Of a stretch of 64,000 bases of DNA, positions 36,353 to 46,262 are shown piece by piece (position 1 is the stretch's first letter; each line of letters begins with the position of its first letter). Position numbers and translations under genes: made by a program. The DNA comes from Gracilimonas sp034520725 (GTDB taxonomy: Bacteria; Bacteroidota; Rhodothermia; Balneolales; Balneolaceae): contig JAXHNH010000013.1 of the NCBI GenBank assembly GCA_034520725.1, positions 65,769 to 129,768 on the forward strand, in the 5' to 3' direction. A model generated the notes under the pieces. That model was given only the letters and a program-made list of their open reading frames with translations, was not told the DNA's origin and searched no databases.

Positions 36353-38188
36353 ATGAGCAACTCACCAAAAAGGGAACTAAGAGAACAGTTCCACCAACAA
36401 ATCGAGAAACTTGAACGCCTGATCAGTGATCTTGACGATGCAAGCACCAAATTTTCATATATAAGAGGGGCGTATTTCGTTGTATCAGTCTTAGCTCTGT
36501 ATGCAATTGCCCAAACCGGGAGTGATGGTATATTCTTCAGTTCCCTTTTAGCCCTTTTAGGCGGATTCATTTACCTCATATCCCGACACAAAAAGATCAC
36601 CGATCATCGGGATCAGCTGTCTTTTTTAAAAGAGGTCAAGAACCAACAGCTCGGCCGTATGGATCTTCAGTGGCAGAAGCTGCCTAATTATACCTTCAGC
36701 AGAGACTTGAGTAATCATGCCTATTCAAATGATCTACACATTACCGGTGAATTTTCTATCCATCACTTGATGGATACTTCAATATATGAAGGCAGTTCGG
36801 AGCGGAATGGCCGACTGGCTGCTTAATGAGGTCCCTATGTAGAAGAAGCGAAGAGAAGACATCAGTTAGTTAAGGAACTTATTCCGTTAAACAGCTTTAG
36901 AGACCGGCTACAGGTTCAAGCCTTTATATCACGGAAAGAGGAATCTGACAAGGATTGGAGCCTGGATAAGTTATTGAAGTGGATGCGTGTGCCTCGTGAG
37001 GTTAAATTTGGGCTGAGTTTGGCTATACTGGGTCTGTTGTCAATAACCAACATTGTGTTACTAATCACAGCTATCTCAGGGTTAACCGCACCCTGGGTAC
37101 TGATCACGTTTTTGACCTACCTGGGATATTATAATTTCAACAGTCACAAGATCGCAGGGTTGTTTGATGCAGGTTATCAGATCGACAAGCAAATGGATCG
37201 GTTTGGAAAGATCCTGTTATATATAGAGCAGTATCAGTTTTCAAGAGGTTCAAAGCTGGCAGATTTCTTATCCAATTTTCAGAATGAAGAGGAATCTCCA
37301 TCATACTATTTAAAAAAAGCCTCAAGATTAGCCGGAGCTGCCTCACTGCAGACCAATCAGGTGCTTTGGCCTTTGGTTAACATGGTGATTCCGTGGGATT
37401 TGTATTTTTCCATGAAGATGGAAGCTCTCAAGAAAGAATTGGAGCCAAAACTATCAGAATGGCTGAATGATTTTTATGAACTGGAAGCCCTCAATTCAAT
37501 GGCAAACTTTGGATATTTGAATCCCGGTTATTGCTTTCCTGTTTTTGATCCGTCCGATGATGCTTTATTTGAAGCCAAAGATCTTGGTCACCCTTTGATC
37601 CATTATTCAGAAAGAGTTACAAATGATTTTAGTGTGAAAAAGGGAAATGATCTGTTTTTGATCACCGGTTCAAATATGGCAGGGAAAAGTACCTTTTTGC
37701 GAACTGTTGGTGTGAATATGGTTCTGGCCTTTGCGGGAGCTCCGGTCAACGCATCCTTTTTCTCAACCAGAGAGTTCAGGGTGTTTACCAGTATCAATGT
37801 GAAGGATTCTCTTGAGGGCGGACTATCACATTTCTATGCCGAGGTTAGAAGATTAAAAAGATTATTGGATGAATTGGATGGGGATCATTCCATTCCGTTA
37901 TTCTTTTTTGTGGATGAGATATTTAAAGGTACAAATAACAGAGAACGGTTTCAGGGAAGTACGGCCTTTTTGAAGAATGTGGCCGGTAAGAACGGAGTAG
38001 GGATGGTTTCAACTCATGACCTGGAACTTGCTTCGCTTGAAAATGAGATCTTAGGCCTAAGCAATTGGCATTTTGCAGAAACCATAGAAAATGGTAAAAT
38101 GAGCTTTGAATACAAGATCAAAAAAGGGCCTTGTCCTACAACAAATGCCCTGAAGATCATGCAAATGGAAGGTTTACCGATTGAATGA
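36353..38188 (+). CDS. Membrane-associated MutS-family ATPase, frameshifted twice
   Basis: About 611 residues after correction. The N-terminal part has a coiled stretch, then two hydrophobic helices (FVVSVLALYAIAQ and SSLLALLGGFIYLIS). A second hydrophobic pair follows the break (LSLAILGLLSITNIVLLITA). The C-terminal ATPase is clearly MutS domain V: LITGSNMAGKSTFLRTVGVN, then FFVDEIFKGTNNRERF and STHDLELA. The frame is lost by an extra A near 36812-36813 and a missing C in the CCC run near 36831. Between them the read-through restores SERMADWLLNEVPYVEEAKRR. There are no mismatch-recognition domains, so this is not canonical MutS; role unknown. Confidence 0.85.
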
Positions 38189-38489
38189 CCTTCTGAATAT
38201 GAGGTTTCGGATTTCTTAGAAATAACACTAAGAACTAATTACGGGTTAAAATAACTTATGAGGGAATATTATGATGCAGACCATACTCTATGGACAAAGC
38301 TTGTCATAACAACTTCATTTATTCTTCACATTAGAGTTGAAATTCCATTGATATAAGTTTTTATTATCTAATAGTTTGCGAGAATAAAAAGATATAAAAT
38401 CTTCTTCATCATGTCTTCATTTAGAGAGGAGATATTGATAGCGAATTCAATTAACGAATAATAGTTCAAAACAATCCAATGAGGTCAAC
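38189..38489. other. Intergenic leader of yceI gene
   Basis: AT-rich with no recognisable gene. A 32-codon frame beginning at 38258 (MREYYDADHTLWTK) has no family signature. The last 60 bases, with AGAGAGGAGATATTG, form the leader before the YceI start. I see no terminator or repeat. Confidence 0.5.
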
Positions 38490-39047
38490 ATGTTAAGAAT
38501 TCTAATCACACTAATGTTTGCGTTGAGTAGTATCTTTGTTTCCGCACAAAGCTACAACGTAGATATTGAAAACAGTAAAGTTGTCATAGACGGAACGTCT
38601 AACGTTCACGACTGGCAATCAGAAGCTGAGCAGTTCTCAGGTAATGCTATGATCAAAATTGAAGATGACTCACTCATTTCCATTTCAGACCTGCAATTCA
38701 ACGTTGTGGTAGATGGAATTAAAAGTGGTAAAGGCGGTATGGATAGTAAAACATACGATGCCCTTAATAAGAAAAAGCATCCAAACATTATGTTTGCACT
38801 TTCAGAAGTCTCTTCAATAAATGACAGCTCACTTACTGCAACAGGTGATCTTACAATCTCCGGAGTTACAAAATCTGTTCAAATGGATGTTTCATACGAG
38901 ATCCTTCCGGACGGCTCAGTACTATTCAAAGGTACTCAAAATATAAACATGAAGGATTATGACGTCGATCCCCCACGAGCAATGTTTGGAGCCATCAGAG
39001 CAGGCGAAGAAGTTGACGTGATCTTTGACGCAAAATTCATTCAGTAA
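38490..39047 (+). CDS. YceI-family periplasmic protein
   Basis: A 185-residue exported protein with a signal peptide cleaved at about FVSAQ (residue 20). YceI hallmarks are YNVDIENSKVVIDGTSNVHDW, MDSKTYDALNKKKHPNIMFAL and GDLTISGVTKSVQMDVSYEI, ending PPRAMFGAIRAGEEVDVIFDAKF. YceI folds are lipocalin-like pockets that bind isoprenoid lipids. A second, diverged and frameshifted relative is on the other strand at 40660-41300. Confidence 0.92.
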   Translation: MLRILITLMFALSSIFVSAQSYNVDIENSKVVIDGTSNVHDWQSEAEQFSGNAMIKIEDDSLISISDLQFNVVVDGIKSGKGGMDSKTYDALNKKKHPNIMFALSEVSSINDSSLTATGDLTISGVTKSVQMDVSYEILPDGSVLFKGTQNINMKDYDVDPPRAMFGAIRAGEEVDVIFDAKFIQ

Positions 39048-39091
39048 CAAACTCTTTTAACTAACCAACGATTAACCAAACCTATAAGGTC

Positions 39092-39398
39092 ATGAAACTA
39101 CTAAATAAAACTATCACTACACTGCTTGTCGCGGTCATAATGGGAGCTTTGCTACCGATTTGACGGTCCATCGCAGAGCTCATGGTAACATCGATCTAAC
39201 TTAATTGAACGCGCTCGATCACACAATAGGTGCAGAATTACTTACCGATTCAATATACGATGGTGGTTGGTTCTTATAAGCTGAGAAATCGTACTATACT
39301 AAGATTGAATATGCTGTAGCCAGTCATGTCAGATGGACGACGGTTTTGCCGGATATAGGTCTGTAAACGCTGGAGCCAATTTAGCGGAATCATGTTAG
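39092..39398 (+). pseudogene. Broken exported-protein gene after yceI
   Basis: ATG 39092 opens a good signal peptide (MKLLNKTITTLLVAVIMGALL), but the frame stops at 39163. Protein-like pieces continue in alternating frames (ATDLTVHRRAHGNIDLT, IGAELLTDSIYDGGWF, AEKSYYTKIEYAVASHV, MDDGFAGYRSVNAGANL) to a stop at 39396-39398. At least four indels would be needed to rebuild one reading frame of about 100 codons. Either local sequence quality is very poor or the gene has decayed. I do not recognise the family. It probably was co-transcribed with yceI. Confidence 0.45.
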
Positions 39399-39439
39399 AG
39401 GCTGTAGTAAGCTTCTAATATACCGACCTCATAGGAAAA

Positions 39440-39469
39440 GGGTGCGCTGTGAAAGGCTCGCCCTTTTTT
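39440..39469 (+). terminator. Hairpin with T-tract
   Basis: GGGTGCGC (39440-39447) pairs with GCTCGCCC (39456-39463), with one G-T wobble and one mismatch, followed by TTTTTT. Confidence 0.55.
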
Positions 39470-39481
39470 CGGTATTCGCTA

Positions 39482-39528
39482 AAGCCGAATAGTTCAGGAT
39501 CTCAGATCCGGCTGTTCGGCTTTTTTTT
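39482..39528 (+). terminator. Long strong hairpin terminator
   Basis: AAGCCGAATAG (39482-39492) pairs with CTGTTCGGCTT (39512-39522), and the loop adds GGATCT/AGATCC (39497-39509). Eight T follow. It is the second of two terminators in tandem after the broken gene. Confidence 0.8.
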
Positions 39529-39531
39529 GTA

Positions 39532-39571
39532 CTTTAGGTAGAGACACGAAGTATCGTGTCTCTACCTAAAG
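39532..39571. repeat. 40-bp perfect palindrome with 18-bp arms
   Basis: CTTTAGGTAGAGACACGA (39532-39549) is exactly mirrored at 39554-39571 around a 4-base AGTA loop. The GTAGAGACACGA core resembles REP-like palindromes of Bacteroidota and cyanobacteria genomes. It lies directly after two terminators, in non-coding DNA. Confidence 0.8.
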
Positions 39572-39693
39572 GGTCATGGACTGCAGTTGTATTTGATTGT
39601 AGAATTGGTAAGAGTTTATGCTGTATCATTAATTCTATAAAATTATAGGCACATTTCTGAAATAACATGATTAAAGAATTAACGCGTTAAAAT

Positions 39694-40670
39694 ATGAAGT
39701 ACACTCTGCTAATAGCTTTTTTTATTGGTTTCATCTATAGGTTGTTCTATGGACAGAGATAGTAGCAACAGATACTCATAAAGTTTTAAAATGGAATTAG
39801 TACGGACTGGATACAGATGACTGATTCATTATACTTAGCGGTATTTGACCTTAAAAGTTTTGAAGAAGGTGCACGTCTTGAGCATTCTTAGAGTAAAAGA
39901 AGATGAAAGCTATAAGTTAGAACCATTGGTAGTTTCAGATTGGCGAAATAATGATGGAAAGGGAAGTGATCTAGAAGCCGCTTGTAAAATTCCAAGCACT
40001 GAAAACGAGTTTTTAATTTCTGAATCCGGTAAGTGGGATGGTAAATATGGCCGAATATTTCACCTGCAGATAAATAAACAGGATACCTCATACATTGCAG
40101 AAATTATGGGAGTATTAGACTTTCCGGAATTTGATGCAAAGGGACCGGATGATGAAACCGGTGATGAGGTGGAAGGCCTGGCCTGTCAGTCAACAAATAA
40201 TGATAAGGTGAGGATCTTTTTTGGTGAAAGAGGTGGTTCCCAAGCTTACTCAAGCGGATTGATACGCTGGGCAGAGGCGGACCTGACTAATTATAGCCTG
40301 GCGTGGACTAATGGAGGTAAGAACGGATGTTAGCGTGAATGCACCCGGAACCTGGACAACGATGCAAGTAAAACAGGGATCATTTCAGGACTTACATATT
40401 GATAATGACAGCAATTTGTGGGCCACTGCAGCTGAAGAATTAGGAGATTCAGGTCCATTTAATTCGATTATTTATAAAGTAGGAACTATTCAGAATGACA
40501 ACGTTAATCCGATTCAACTTATAAAAGAATTTGAAGTCTATAGAGCGTTTAGAGGATACAAGGTTGAAGGCTATCTGCAGGGAGATCAGAACTTATTACC
40601 AGGCTAGTAAATTTATGCTTTAGTAACCGAAGATGAGCATCTTGGCGGAAGCTGGAGATTCATTGAATAG
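39694..40670 (+). pseudogene. Esterase-like / propeller lipoprotein gene with many frameshifts
   Basis: ATG 39694 starts MKYTLLIAFFIGF. One base removed near 39737 gives a lipobox (FIIGCS). After a poor stretch, coding resumes as YLAVFDLKSFEEGA, then in another frame RVKEDESYKLEPLVV...DLEAACKIPSTENEFLISESG...GRIFHLQI, VEGLACQ, VRIFFGERGG, AWTNGG. An extra A at 40323 leads to NLWATAAEELGDSGPFNS. A compensating pair near 40604/40616 leads to ATEDEHLGGSWRFIE-type end at 40668. In total six or so indels in 970 bases. The pattern is of a beta-propeller protein reminiscent of esterase-like phytase or SdiA-regulated families. Confidence 0.55.
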
Positions 40671-41300
40671 AAAATTTAATCAGGTACCAAAGGGATCTTC
40701 GGACGATCACAAGATCGAACTGAATATCTAGTTCATCCTCTACCTTAATGAGCCCGAACATAGGGGATGGAGGCTCAAGCCCAAAATCAGTCATTCTGAG
40801 TATTTTGTTACCACCAACCGTAAAACTTTCCTCACTGCTCGAAAATGTATTTAAGGGAACCGTGTACTGCCTTTCCTGTCCCGCAATTCTAATGGTTACT
40901 CTCGCTTCCTGGGGAATAAGAGTGGTAGAATCTGATACCACGAGTTCATTCAGTATGATCTCAATGAAAGGATATTCCTTGTACTTCAATGTACTTTTAA
41001 AATCCCGATTGATAGCTCGTTTACCGCAATCAAATTGATCGATCTCCAACGAATCAGTGCTACACCGTTTACGTGTAACGGTATCTCTCACTGACAGTGA
41101 TAGGCATAATCTGAGCGAATCATTTTTGAAGTTCAGTGTTCAGCCTGGCATGGAAAATTCATTTACATTTGATTTTCCTTTAATGCTTAACTTACTCTGG
41201 TCACTGAGCTGAACTTTACCGTTTTGAGCTAATGAAGTAAGCGGCAGCAGCGCATAAAAGTCACGATCAACAATTGTTGACAGCATTTTATCATACTCAT
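40660..41300 (-). CDS. YceI-like exported protein, frameshifted
   Basis: The long frame 40660-41091 encodes a YceI-like C-terminal half (FKSTLKYKEYPFIEIILNEL, LRMTDFGLEPPSPMFGLIKVEDELDIQFDLVI), where PPSPMFG corresponds to the PPRAMFG of the plus-strand YceI. Upstream on the same strand are a signal-like sequence from ATG 41300 (CCQQLLIV then YALLPLTSLAQ in the next frame) and SDQSKLSIKGKSNVNEF, the expected YceI strand 1. At least two indels (near 41245 and 41150) separate the parts. Convergent and 11 bases overlapping with the propeller gene. Confidence 0.6.
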
Positions 41301-41346
41301 AGTTTTAGCAGGAGATGAAATTAACAGATCTAGTTTAAATATTTAG

Positions 41347-42143
41347 ATGAATCATACGAACTTAATGACAAAAGAATTACTGGATACAGCCATTGAAATT
41401 GCCCGTATTGGAGGGGAACATACCCTTAAATACTTTAAGAAAGATATAAACATTATTTCAAAAGAAGATGATACGCCGGTTACGGTTGCTGATCGTGAAA
41501 CTGAACAAGTTATACGGAAGGAAATATTGAAACGATATCCCGATCATGGTATTGTTGGAGAAGAGTTTGGCAAAACCAACGAAGGCAGTAACATTACATG
41601 GGTGTTGGATCCCATTGATGGGACCAAGTCGTTTATCCATGGGGTTCCGTTTTATACCACGCTAATTGGAGTTTTGATTGATAATGAACCTCAGGTAGGC
41701 ATAATTTACGCCCCGGCACTGGATGAACTTTGTGCTGCCGGTATAGGACTTGGAGGCGTCACTTTTAATGGAGAACCTTGCAGGGTCAGCGAGACCGAAA
41801 AACTCGAAGTGAAGCCACATTCCTGGTGACCGAGATCGATCGGTTCAGGCAAATGGGGCAGCAAGAGCTATTTCAGGAACTTTTGGACCGAACTAAGCTT
41901 CACAGAACATGGGGTGATGCCTATGGTCACATGATGGTGGCCACAGGTCGTGCAGATCTGATGTATGATCCCGAACTGAATATTTGGGATGCCGCCGCGT
42001 TACTTCCGGTAGTTAAAGAAGCCGGTGGAATTTTCAGTGATGTTAAAGGAGAACAAACCATACATTCAGGTAATGGATACTCCACCAATCAGTTTTTATA
42101 TCCGGAATTAAAAAAAATCTTTGGAGAACACTTTTCAGAATGA
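41347..42143 (+). CDS. Inositol-monophosphatase family phosphatase (HisN-like), frameshifted
   Basis: A Mg2+-dependent phosphomonoesterase of about 265 residues after correction. It has VTVADRETEQVIR, the metal motifs GIVGEEFG and WVLDPIDGTKSF, and the C-terminal motif LNIWDAAALLPVVKEAGG. TWGDAYGHMMVATGRADLMYDP resembles the histidinol-phosphatase (HisN) branch, though inositol-1-phosphatase or CysQ remain possible. The break is near 41811-41814 in the GAAGTGAAG run, where one missing A rejoins KLE to SEATFLVTEID. Its stop overlaps the next start by ATGA (42140-42143), so the two genes are translationally coupled. Confidence 0.87.
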
Positions 42144-44419
42144 AGAAATCAATTGCTTTCATACTATTTCTGTTTGCTTTATCCAGTCAGCTTTTTGCGC
42201 AAAATGAGGGTGCGGTTTGGCAATATTCGGCTTATCCGGACCTGCCATTTACCATAGACAAGATTGATCTGGAGATGAGTGTTGATCCTCAACAGCCATT
42301 ACTGGTGGGTAAAGGAACCTATATGGTGATCTCAAAAGATCCGAAACTGGCGAGGATCGTTTTCAATACGGCAGAAACTCAGATCGAAAGTATTCTTATA
42401 AACGGTGACCAAGCTGATTTTGCCGTATCTTCAGATTCATTGATCATTGCATTAGCTGATACCTTAACAACAGGTGACGGTGCAGAGCTTACCATTAATT
42501 GGACCACTAATTCCCGATATGGTATGAATAAGGATGTGTATGGCAATGTATGGAGCTCGCTGAACCCCAAAAAGCCGACGCTATTGGATCCCTCTTCCTG
42601 ATCATCCCGAGGTGACATTCCTATTGAATGCTACATATACTATTCCTACAGAACTTGAGCTTGTTTCTCATGGCACCAAAGTTACGGATGAACTTTCTTC
42701 TGTAGATCAAAAAACGGTTCAATGGGATTCCGGAGAAAAGATTCCTGTCACCGGCCTTACCTTTTCATTAGGTAATTATGAAACCATCAGTGCAAGAGCA
42801 GGGGTTAAACAGGTAAATCTGTATGCCAATGAAAATGCTTTGCTTCCGGAAGTAAGGGAAGGATTGCTGGACATAGCTGTTTCTGCGTTTAAAAACTATG
42901 AACAAAAGGTGTCGCTTGAATTTCCTTACCGTTCCCTGAATATAGTCGTACTTCCGGATCATCACTGGGAAGAGGTACACTCGGGGGCTGGTGTTATCTA
43001 TTTATATCAAAATCTGGGTTCGTTGGCTACACAATTGAGACGAGGAATAGCTGAACAATGGTTCGGTAATTACCACCGCTATTTGAATACCACTGACAAC
43101 AGGTATGAATTCATCAAAGTACTTTTGGCCGGCTCCAATAATACTGAGCAGCTTAAAAATGAGGATGATCTGCAGTCTATACACCGTTGGAACATCTGGG
43201 AATCAGGGGTGAATTACATCAATGAACAATATATGAAAGAAGTGATAGAGGGATCTTTTGCTGATATGTTACGGCAGCTTGAAGGAGTGACCGGATGGGA
43301 AGATTATGCTGATATCTGGTATGATAAAACCGGCTATTACTGGGCAGCATTGCCACAACCTGAAGTAACTGAGAGAGAAGAAAAGATTGTATCTGACAAC
43401 GATTTGATCTATAACGTTGATTACGTTTATGATGAGCTTAACGGTAGTCTAATGCTTGTTTTTGAAGCAGAAGGAATTCCTATAGAAACTCTGGTCTCTA
43501 TTGAGGCAACGGCCTACAGTTTTACGGACACCACAAAAACAGAGTTTACCTTTACAGGATCTGAAGATACCGTGGGTGTAAATCTGAACTCAGGCATTGA
43601 CTACATGACAATTCGGACACCTGAACATCCTGATCTGGTTCTGAATGAAACCAAACCCTTTATGTTCTGGATCAGTCAGTTGAGGGATAAAGACCCTGAA
43701 AACCGCGCTCAGGCTGCAAAGGCGCTACAGGCTTTTAGTGATAATCCGGACCTGCAGCTGGCATTAAGAGACGTAATGGGACAGGAGCAGAATGAGGATG
43801 TAAGAGCCGCAATGCTGGAGACTTTGTCATCCATTACTAAAGATGCCACCGGAACGGAAGAAACATTCATTGGTTACGTTAATTCTGAAAATGTGGCTAC
43901 ACAGCTGTCAGGTTTGAAAGCATTGGCCAATTACGAAGGCAATGAATCGGCTGCCTATACAGTGAGGAACAAACTGATAAGGACCGATGTGGATACTGTT
44001 TTCAACACAGGATTGAGGTCATATGTACAGATCGCTCCGCTGACTGATTTAATCAGTCTGGCTGAACGATTCCAGAGTAGCGGTGAGGATGACATGAAAG
44101 CACTTAAAACCTTAAAAACTGTAATAGCCGATGATACCACCGGTTCAGCCCTGCAGGTCACAGACCGATATGCATTGGGTAATTTGATTCAGTAAGAAAA
44201 GAAGCTCTTCAGCTGCTTATCGATAACAACACAAGCTCAGATTACTGGAATGAAACGCTGAACGTTTTGAAAGAAGACAGGGATGCAAGAATACGCTACA
44301 AGGCACTTGATGCAGTTAAATTCCTGGAAAGCAGCCAGAAAAATGAGTTGCTATCATCGATGCTTAATGAAGAGCTTGATCCCAGGGTAATAAGGAAGAT
44401 CATAGAGTTACAGAATTAG
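42140..44419 (+). CDS. M1-peptidase-like protein without active-site residues, frameshifted
   Basis: About 759 residues in three frames: 42140-42601, to 44195, and on to 44417-44419. One extra C near 42574-42575 and one missing T near 44190-44192 account for the breaks. A signal peptide (SSQLFAQ) is followed by the M1 N-terminal beta domain (WSSLNPKKRRYWIPLPDHPEV). Where active M1 enzymes have HExxHQWFGN, this has RGIAEQWFGN (43040-43069), losing both His and the Glu; the GxMEN loop is GAGVIY. The C-terminal 250 residues are HEAT-like repeats (RAQAAKALQAFSDNPDLQLALRDV). So an exported, probably non-catalytic M1 relative. Confidence 0.82.
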
Positions 44420-44496
44420 CACAAAAGGGTGGATGTGCTTTTAGCTGTGGTTTGGTCTCCTTATAATCAAAATTCACAGTCACAAAATGCTGAAAA

Positions 44497-44942
44497 ATGA
44501 AAACATCTATCTTAACGCTCTTTTTATTTTCATTAAGTCTAACACTTTATGCGCAACCTGCCAATGATGAGAACGCCCTCACTGATCTGCTGAATGAATT
44601 TCTTGAAGGTGCTTCCTACAACGATCCCGAGATCCATGACCGATTTTGGGCTGAAGATCTGATCTACACCGGGTCTGCCGGTAACCGCACAGTGAAATTT
44701 CCGCAGGTTAATGAGCTTGATATGACCGATCCAGCGGATTACGGTCCCGAGCCCCGGAAGTAAAGTATCATGGAGAAGAGATACAGGTCAATTTATATGG
44801 AAATGCTGCAGTCGTTGCATTTAAATTAGTAGCTGTTAATTCAACTTCAGGTGAGAGAACGGAATATTATAATACCGGTACTTTTCTTAAGAGAGATGGG
44901 AAATGGAAAGCAGTGTCCTGGCAGGCAACCCGAATACCTTAA
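44497..44942 (+). CDS. NTF2-like (DUF4440-type) exported protein, frameshifted
   Basis: About 148 residues after correction. Signal peptide ILTLFLFSLSLTLYAQ, then NEFLEGASYNDPEIHDRFWAEDLIYTGSAG, typical of the SnoaL/DUF4440 fold. The frame ends early at 44763 (EPRK). Adding one C to the CCCC run near 44750-44753 restores EVKYHGEEIQVNLYGNAAVVAFKL and the final YYNTGTFLKRDGKWKAVSWQATRI to the stop at 44940-44942. These domains often bind small hydrophobic ligands; function unknown. Confidence 0.75.
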
Positions 44943-45044
44943 AAAACCTACTTTCATAAAAAAAGCAGTTCCGATTCTGACCGGAACTGCTTTAAGTGTT
45001 ACATAGAATGTGCACTTACTTCTTTAACGAAGTTTCAGAATTAT

Positions 45045-46140
45045 TTATTGAGGCTGAACCACTGTGTTTCCATCCAATGCAACGGCAGTTTGAGCTAGCA
45101 TACGGCCATTCAGAGTAGCACCAGTATTCATGGTAATACCCGTCATAGATAAGATGATGCCTTCAAATTTGGCAGTTGTTCCAATTGTAACTTCACCGGC
45201 AACCACCCAAAAAACGTTTGCGGCTTGTGCGCCATCACTCAGTATAATCTCTACGTCTGAGCTTAAGTTTAAGTTCTCAGCTATTTGAAAGATCCATACA
45301 TCCTCAGCACCACCGGATAAGGTAATACTTGTTGGTACGGTTACCGTATTTGTCCATTTATAAAGGCCTGGAGAAAGTGTTCTTCCACCAATATTTCCGT
45401 CATATAATTCAAGGAAATCGGGGGTTACACGACCTTCAGCATCGGTATAGGCTGTGATCATGTTGTCAACGGCTGTAGTTAGATTAGAAGGAGTTGGGTC
45501 GGTCATGTCAGCTGCATATAATTTTCCGGTTACCTGGTCGGATGTAGCAAAACCGTTATCATTGGTTAATGCAAAACCTGTGATAAAAGAAGTAGCTGCG
45601 GGACTTAATCCCAGATCACCAGTTATTGCAGATGTAGGGACGTTAGTAATAGCTGTTTTGGCTAGAATAACATAGTTGGCTGCAGTTCCAAGATCTACTG
45701 TTGCTAAAGGTTCATCAGAACTCACAGTTGTGAAACTCCACTCAGTATTTGACTCCAAAGCAACACCCTGTGCACTTTCTGCACCTGTGGTAATGTTTGC
45801 GGATAAACTTCACCTGGCTGCAAGAGTGTTTGTGGAAGTATATGTTGCCGTCGTTCCTGTATAACTTACAGTTCCCGGTACGGTAGTTGACCCTTGTTCT
45901 AAAGTGAATGTGTTATCATTTATTGTTGTAGGGTCCATAGCTTCACTGAAAGTAACGGTGACTGCTACGTTTCGTACAACATCTGTATCGTTATTTTCAG
46001 GACTCGTAGATAATACTGTTGGAGCATCTATATCAGGACCTAAGTTTGTATTATTATCATTGTCGCATCCCACCACTAAAACAGCCATAAAAAGCGCTGT
46101 ATAAGCAGAGTATTTAAATATTTTGTCAAAATAATTTCAT
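45045..46140 (-). CDS. Ice-binding-domain (DUF3494) lipoprotein with Ig-like domain, frameshifted
   Basis: After correction about 364 residues. ATG 46140 begins MKLFDKIFKYSAYTALFMAVLVVGC (lipobox) once one T of TTTT near 46131 is removed. Residues about 30-130 are an SbsA-like Ig domain (APTVLSTSPENNDTDVVRNVAVTVTFSEAM, TWSFTTV-like end). A pair of compensating indels near 45800-45815 hides an in-frame stop. The rest is DUF3494: LGTAANYVILAKTAITN, SAITGDLGLSPAATS, LEPGLYKW-like LSPGLYKWTNTV, WIFQIAENLNLSSDV, NVFWVVAGEVTIGTTAKFEGIILS. This fold is that of ice-binding/antifreeze adhesins, presumably at the cell surface. Confidence 0.82.
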
Positions 46141-46205
46141 AGTTTTTTCAAATAAGAAGGGGAAAGGCCGGTGGTTTTTTAATTTCTCACTTTAAAAAAG
46201 AACAT

Positions 46206-46237
46206 AAAAAAGGGGATAAGACTACCTTCTTATCCCC
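46206..46237 (-). terminator. Intrinsic terminator of the ABC exporter operon
   Basis: GGGGATAAG (46212-46220) pairs with CTTATCCCC (46229-46237). Read on the minus strand, the stem is followed by a T-rich run. It lies 26 bases after the permease stop. Confidence 0.8.
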
Positions 46238-46262
46238 AAATACCCTAAACCGTATCCCAAAT

